From Sialis fuliginosa (Eukaryota > Arthropoda > Insecta > Megaloptera > Sialidae): a stretch of 64,000 bases of DNA. The DNA is taken from positions 3,472,001 through 3,536,000 of the forward strand of contig OY540821.1 in NCBI GenBank assembly GCA_961205875.1. The letters run 5' to 3'. Below are positions 59,466 to 64,000 of the stretch, piece by piece; the stretch's first letter is position 1, and every line of letters starts with the position of its first letter. The notes beneath the pieces were generated by a model. That model was not told the origin of the DNA, searched no databases, and saw only the letters and a program-made list of their open reading frames with translations. The translations under genes were made by a program, and so were the position numbers.

Positions 59466-60504
59466 CAGTGCCGGATTAACCATGTAGCAGGAGTAGCAAA
59501 TGCTACGGGCCTCGCAGCTTTGTGAAAAATATCTCTTATTGGATTTACCATCTACCGTCCATAATTAATAATTTAAGTTTAGGGTTTTCAATCTCGATTT
59601 GATTTAATTTAAAGCTCCGATCTTTGATTTTTTTTATCGATTTTTCTAAAGGACCCCGCAGTTTTTGATAGGGAAATGGCTTTCAGTCAATCTCTTTGAA
59701 ACCAACTGGAAAATATTCTCTAAATCATCCCGATTAAAAGTCTCAATGGTCGCAACTGCCTAAGTTCCCAAGGTCTCGCGCAAAAAGCTGTTTTGTAGGT
59801 ACCTAATACTGCAATAAAAAAATCGATATAGTACAGGATTTCCCAAGTTCAATATTTAATTTATTATAACAAATGGAAGAAAACTTTAAATACAAAAGTT
59901 GTCAGGCTAGACAAGCAGCATATTTTTAAAATAGTTACATTTATATAAGGTGTCCCATAAGTGTGTTACAAATCAAAGTTATATTTTTATGACAACTAAT
60001 TTTCTATTGTTTTTATTTTACAATTTAATATTTTAATAATATCGCTAGTGGCTGGCGCTGACGGCACTACACATACCTTAACATGTTTTATAAAAACTTT
60101 ATTATAATCCATAAGACAATTTGCTAGAACTTGCAAACTTTAACAACATACAAATCTAGAAATTAAATAAACAAGACGATACATAAAAATTAATTTCTTT
60201 GTTCAAAATGTCCTGTACTATATCAATTTTTTATTGCATTATTAGGTACAAAACAGCTCTTTGCGCAAGACCTCGGGAACTTAGGCGGTTGCGACCATTG
60301 AGACTTTTAATCGGGATGATTTAGAGAATATTTTCCAGTTGGTTTCAAAGAGATTGACTGAAAGCCATTTCCCTATCAAAAACTGCGGGGTCCTTTGTCC
60401 ACATTAAACGCCCTGGGTGTCACCCTTCCTCCCTAGCGACGCCACTGCCAATGGCGTCTTTATAACATTTGATACAGGCCTCACGCTGACTTAATCCGGT
60501 ACTG
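59466..60504. mobile_element. hAT-like element, ends CAGTGCCGGATTAA, TSD AATAATGT
   Basis: The ends CAGTGCCGGATTAA and TTAATCCGGTACTG are flanked by AATAATGT (59458-59465, 60505-60512). Inside is an inverted repeat with arms of about 200 bp (59650-59850 against 60205-60405; GGTCGCAAC, TTTTAATCGGGATGATTTAG), and near the right end the CTAGCGACGCCACTG motif seen at 27780. No transposase is recognised. Confidence 0.85.
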
Positions 60505-60512
60505 AATAATGT

Positions 60513-62619
60513 ATTAAGTATGGTAATAATAAGAATAACTTTAAATATTCTGTAAATATTCATTTTTACTTTTTTTCCTGCATTTCTTTTTTAGTATTTT
60601 GCACGTAATAAAGGTCCCTTATTTATTTTGCAGCTGAAAAATACTGAAACTTATTGCTTCCTCGCAATATCGAAGATACGAGAAGCATTGTGATCGTTTC
60701 AGATTGAGACAAAAAAAATTTCAAAATTTTAAATTGATATTTCCGTTTCACGTCAAGACAAACACTTTTCGTTCCGTGTCTGTCTGTGTGTCCGTCTGTC
60801 CCCTGAATCCTTGTCATACGCATAACTCATGAATCACTTGGGTCTGGTTTGAGGACGGTCAAAATATTTATTTTTTCAAGATATCTCAAGAACGACACAT
60901 GTTACGTGAAAATTTTATAGAATATTTTTTGTAGAGCATTAAATTTCCTATAATATGGGTCTACATCGTTTGTTGTAAAATATTCCCTTACAATGATTTA
61001 TCTCAATTTATTTTTAAAATGCGTGTTTTGTTTTTCTAAATATAATCAGGTGCGTCGAACTAATATTTTTTAGTAAAATTGTATAAAAATTAAATGGTTA
61101 ACCAATTCCAGGCAATTTATCTAAACACTATCGGTTTTTATTTAAATTGTTCAATAATTAACTACCTTTGATGAATTTATCACGAGGAAGCACTGTGCAT
61201 TTACTTAGCAGATGTTTTTTAGATTTTTTTGAGCGATCCTTTTGATGATAAGGTTGGGGGACAGCAATTTTTAACCGTTTTTCGCGAAAGATATATTCAG
61301 AGAAAATCGTCTGTAACAGACGGACACCGAAGTGATTTCATAGACCACCTACAAAAATTTATTTTTTCCGCACAATTACCGAAACTTTTTTAAATTATGA
61401 TCTTTTCTTTATTTTACATCTAAAAAAAGTAATAATATTTTGGATTTGTTTTTAAGCCCCCTGAAAGTGCCATTTTTTATTTAGAAAAAAAAATAGGGTC
61501 AAATTCTACTGATTCAGATCTACATTTTGACACCCCACACGCCTTGGTATTAAAAAAAAATATTTTTTTGCCTAGCTTGAATTCTTTAGTGCCCCTCCCC
61601 CAACCCTCCTGAAAAGATTTTTTTTTTAATCATTGTCTAGAATACTCTAGAGTCTAGAAAGTATTATATTACATGTTCAGTAAAAATTTCAAGTTTCTAT
61701 CTTACCAAGGTATAGTTTATGCAGGGACGTATTTATAAATTTTGCGCCCTGGGCGAATATGGTCGGCCGTCCCAGTATATTTTTTTTGAATGTCAAAAAC
61801 TTAGTATAAAGAAAAGTTTAGCAATGAGTGATTTCAGGATAAATTATTTGAGAGCAAGGATTATTAGAAATAGGATAGTTCGCGTGATTATTTTGCCGAG
61901 GAAAATTTTGTCTGTGTATTGTAGTATAGTCCAGGCTGTGGAGGCTAAAACAGGTTATTTTTAGGTACAGTTTTGCTACTCACAGGATTTGTTACAAAAT
62001 TGGTTTACAATAATATCCTAAGTTTTATCTGATTTTGGTTGCCTGCGTCATGAGTTACAAAATTCTTCAGATTTTCTGATTTTTGTTAAATACCGGTCTA
62101 AATAAGTATCTATTATACAAAAAAAAGTTTCAAATAAAAGTTGTACGTTATAAAATTCCCTACAACCTCCATTTGAAGAAAAAAATGTATATTAAAACAT
62201 AAACAAATAAAATTTTCATTTGATATTTTACGAAGTAAGAGTCGAATCGAGATTAAAAAATATGCAATTTTCATTGCGTTCGATATTTTAGGGAATAACT
62301 TAGTTACTTACTTATTACACACATTTATGTAACTCGTATGTACAGAATATCATAACAATTTTAAATGAATAATAAACAGACTTGCGTGATTTTATTGTAC
62401 CAAAATATTTTTTTATATGTCGCCTCTCTAAGATCGGCCGCCCCGGGCGATCGCCCCCTACGCCCTTATGGAAATACGTCCCTGAGTTTATGAGATATTT
62501 TGTTTAGATTGAGAAGGACACACAGACGGACAGATGGACGGATGACAAAGTGAGATTAATTTTCATATTTCTCGCAATCAAAAAAAACAACTAAAGTCAT
62601 ATATTATTAAAAATACATA
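60513..62619. other. Intergenic DNA between CREG and NCAPH
   Basis: No gene is seen. About 60740-60830 and 61311-61330 contain short GTCTGTCCGTC-type runs. About 62495-62570 holds an inverted relative of the 1585-1660 repeat (AAAATATCTCxTAAACT, CCGTCTGTGTGTCC), and the hAT-like element 61722-62484 is inserted into that repeat. The chance frame 61719-61964 lies within the transposon. Confidence 0.5.
61722..62484. mobile_element. hAT-like element, ends CAGGGACGTATTTATAA, TSD AGTTTATG
   Basis: The ends CAGGGACGTATTTATAA and TTATGGAAATACGTCCCTG are an inverted pair flanked by AGTTTATG (61714-61721, 62485-62492). GCGCCCTGGGCGAATATGG and GGGCGATCGCCCCCTACG sit inside the ends. It is 763 bp, without a convincing reading frame. 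Confidence 0.9.
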
Positions 62620-62625
62620 TTTATT
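62620..62625 (-). terminator. Candidate NCAPH polyadenylation signal
   Basis: TTTATT on the + strand is AATAAA on the minus strand, 189 nt after the NCAPH stop codon. It is plausible by position, but weak evidence in AT-rich DNA. Confidence 0.3.
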
Positions 62626-62756
62626 TCTATATCAATTAATTTAAAATCAGTAGGAATAAAAAAATACACATCAAAGTATGTAAATATACAAAAAAAGTAC
62701 TTTAAAACAACAAATTAAAACCGACAATTACATTTAAAATATATATACATTGTTGA

Positions 62757-62836
62757 AAAAAAGTGATGATTCCGATTACAGTTTGAAATTGATTCAACAA
62801 TCAATATTAAATTTTAATCGGAATCATCGCTTTTTT
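62757..62836. repeat. Inverted repeat across the NCAPH stop codon
   Basis: 62757-62779 (AAAAAAGTGATGATTCCGAT...) is an inverted copy of the coding end 62814-62836, with a single difference (GTGATG against GCGATG) and a loop of about 34 bp. The coding arm encodes the terminal KKSDDSD and the stop. The transcript could form a stem of about 23 bp that contains the stop codon. Confidence 0.8.
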
Positions 62837-63032
62837 TCGTAATTTTAATATCGGTCAAATCTTTATCGGAAGTAAGACACAAGTTGTGTTCAGAAGCGAC
62901 ATGTAAAAGGGCATAAAACTCTATAGGAGCGGAAATAATCTCTCTCGTCTCTTTCGGGAGCAAATCGAAGATTTTCGTGTGAATATCTGAGAAATTGCAA
63001 TTGATTTCTGTTATTTCTTGCTTTTCGTTTTC
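62814..63032 (-). CDS. NCAPH: NCAPH last exon
   Basis: The acceptor TTTTAG (minus strand) lies just before 63032, and the exon runs 73 codons including TAA at 62816-62814. It contains FYALLHVASEHNLCLTSDKD, the counterpart of the conserved LLHLANE motif, and an acidic SDDSD end. Open frames in the other readings of this exon are shadows. Confidence 0.92.
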   Translation of the reverse strand, partial: ENEKQEITEINCNFSDIHTKIFDLLPKETREIISAPIEFYALLHVASEHNLCLTSDKDLTDIKITKKSDDSD

Positions 63033-64000
63033 CTAAAACAAAAACAAAACAATGATTTGAAGATATCGCGTTTCTTCCCCCCACTTACCTTATTCTCGGC
63101 TGTGTTGTTATTGGACACGATAGCCCAAACTGCTGATTTGATTTCCTTCATGTCTATTTTCTTTGCTCTTGTCGCGTATGGTACGAAGATTTTAGGAACC
63201 TGCCATAAAAAAAACACATTGGATTTAATACTTTATAAGTAGACAGTGGTAAGAGATGTTTAAATAAATCCAACACCGAATTAAAGCCTGATTAATCAGT
63301 TTTCCAACGATACCCCACTTCCATATATTTTACAGTCAAACCTCTTAAAAATGATTTTAATAGTCATTGACATTCATGACCTTATATCTCGACCACTTTA
63401 ACAGATAATTAAATAGTTTAAATGCTAAATTAAAACCTGATTAATAAGCTTTCCGATACCCAACATTCACATATTTTACAGTAAAACTTCTTAAAAACGA
63501 TTTTAACAGTCGTTGGTATTCATGACCTTATAATTCGACCGCTTTAACAGATAATTAAATAGTTCAAACCGCAAATTAATGCCTGACTAATCAGTTTTCC
63601 AACGATACCCAACATCCATATATATTTAATACAGTCAAACGTCTTAAAAACAATTTACTAAAACTAGTGAACTAAAAACATCATCTAACTTCAAGAACTT
63701 ATAACTTGACCACCTTAACAGATAATTAAGTGTTCCAAACGCCAAATCGAAGCCCAACTAACCAGCTTTCCAACGATACTAAATATCCATATATTTAATA
63801 GTCAAACTTCTAAAAAAACGATTTACTAAAACTAGTGACTTCATAACCTTATAACTCAACTGCCTTAACAGATAATTAAATATTCTAAACACCAAATCAT
63901 AGCGTAATTCATCAACTTTCCAACGATATACATTTAATACATTAAAAGTAAAACCTCTCAAAATCAACTCACCATTGGAGGTGCCTCAATAAGATTATCT
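62814..64000 (-). CDS. NCAPH: Condensin complex subunit H (NCAPH / barren), 3' end, three exons
   Basis: On the minus strand, exons 64000-63973, 63199-63089 and 63032-62814 join in phase 0 and encode the last 118 residues. They read DNLIEAPPMVPKIFVPYATR, AKKIDMKEIKSAVWAIVSNN, then EINCNFSDIHTKIFDLLPKE, APIEFYALLHVASEHNLCLT and DLTDIKITKKSDDSD. Animal CAP-H ends the same way: ..YAKxAKKMDMKxLKxxMW.., then a helix ending in xAFxCLLHLANEKxLKL and a DLSDVxV tail. CAP-H is the kleisin of condensin I, bridging SMC2/SMC4 during mitotic chromosome condensation; this C-terminal winged-helix part binds the SMC4 head. The 5' part lies beyond the window edge. Confidence 0.9.
63089..63199 (-). CDS. NCAPH: NCAPH penultimate exon
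   Basis: The acceptor TTATGGCAG and donor AATAAG|GTAAGT give 37 codons in phase 0 on both sides. It reads VPKIFVPYATRAKKIDMKEI and then KSAVWAIVSNNNTAENK, matching the CAP-H YAxxAKKMDMKxLK motif. Confidence 0.92.
63275..63960. repeat. Minisatellite of about 150 bp units filling an NCAPH intron
   Basis: AACAGATAATTAA recurs at about 63400, 63546, 63716 and 63867, and CAGxTTTCCxACGATAC, AGTCAAACxTCTTAAAAA and CCTTATAxCTCGACC recur between. Periods are 146, 170 and 151 bp. The array fills nearly the whole intron between the exons ending at 63973 and starting at 63199. Confidence 0.75.
63973..64000 (-). CDS. NCAPH: NCAPH exon, cut by the window edge
   Basis: Twenty-eight bases before the donor ATG|GTGAGT read DNLIEAPPM in the frame that continues into the next exon as VPKIFVPYA. 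The exon extends beyond the window. Confidence 0.8.

Noticed and set aside
61719-61964. Open frame of 81 codons near 61.8 kb
   Set aside because: It begins at the terminus of a hAT-like element and shows no transposase motifs.
62890-63242. Several open frames in other readings across 62.9-63.2 kb
   Set aside because: They overlap the NCAPH exons in other frames or run through splice sites; the NCAPH reading with proper donors and acceptors explains the region.
1-64000. CRISPR-like spaced repeats, bacterial operons, tRNA or rRNA genes
   Set aside because: The tandem arrays have units of 130-290 bp without unique spacers, the genes are spliced eukaryotic ones, and no cloverleaf with A and B boxes or rRNA core sequence was recognised by eye. 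A tRNA scan was not possible.

Overview
The window reads as an AT-rich, transposon-loaded nuclear segment of an insect (at least an arthropod). Three things point that way: multi-exon genes with GT-AG introns from 64 bp to several kb, short TTAGG/CCTAA tracts (the arthropod telomere repeat), and very many small terminal-inverted-repeat elements. It looks like ordinary chromosomal DNA; nothing indicates a bacterial, viral or CRISPR context.

Four conserved genes can be read. (1) Tomosyn/STXBP5, + strand, about 4.9-29.4 kb: the 3' half of the gene (eight coding exons), from the variable linker through the second beta-propeller to the R-SNARE tail, with a probable 3' UTR intron. (2) SHOC2/Sur-8, + strand, 39483-41198: an intronless 571-codon leucine-rich-repeat gene. 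(3) CREG1-like secreted glycoprotein, + strand, 49457-57683: five exons, complete, 225 aa. (4) Condensin subunit H (NCAPH/barren), - strand, 62814 to beyond 64000: the last three exons. Every exon join was checked for phase and the reading frame closes exactly at each junction.

The rest is intron and intergenic DNA made largely of non-autonomous DNA transposons. About a dozen have inverted termini plus identical 8-bp flanking duplications that can be read directly (hAT type). Others are a Tc1-like element with a transposase fragment, a pogo-like MITE, a PIF/Harbinger-like element with a TTA duplication and a Myb/SANT-like relic, two copies of a possible tyrosine-recombinase (Crypton-like) relic, several fold-back elements with arms of 100-290 bp, and minisatellites of about 130-290 bp units. 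Many are nested, which gives a relative insertion order.

The four genes act in unrelated processes (synaptic exocytosis, Ras-MAPK signalling, endolysosomal/secreted glycoprotein function, chromosome condensation), so no operon-like cooperation is implied. The most unusual structures are a tandem array that repeats a tomosyn splice-donor region, a MITE half amplified into a 177-bp satellite with an alternating dimer pattern, TTAGG tracts carried inside a MITE family, and hairpin-forming inverted duplications at or near the SHOC2 and NCAPH stop codons and at a CREG splice acceptor.
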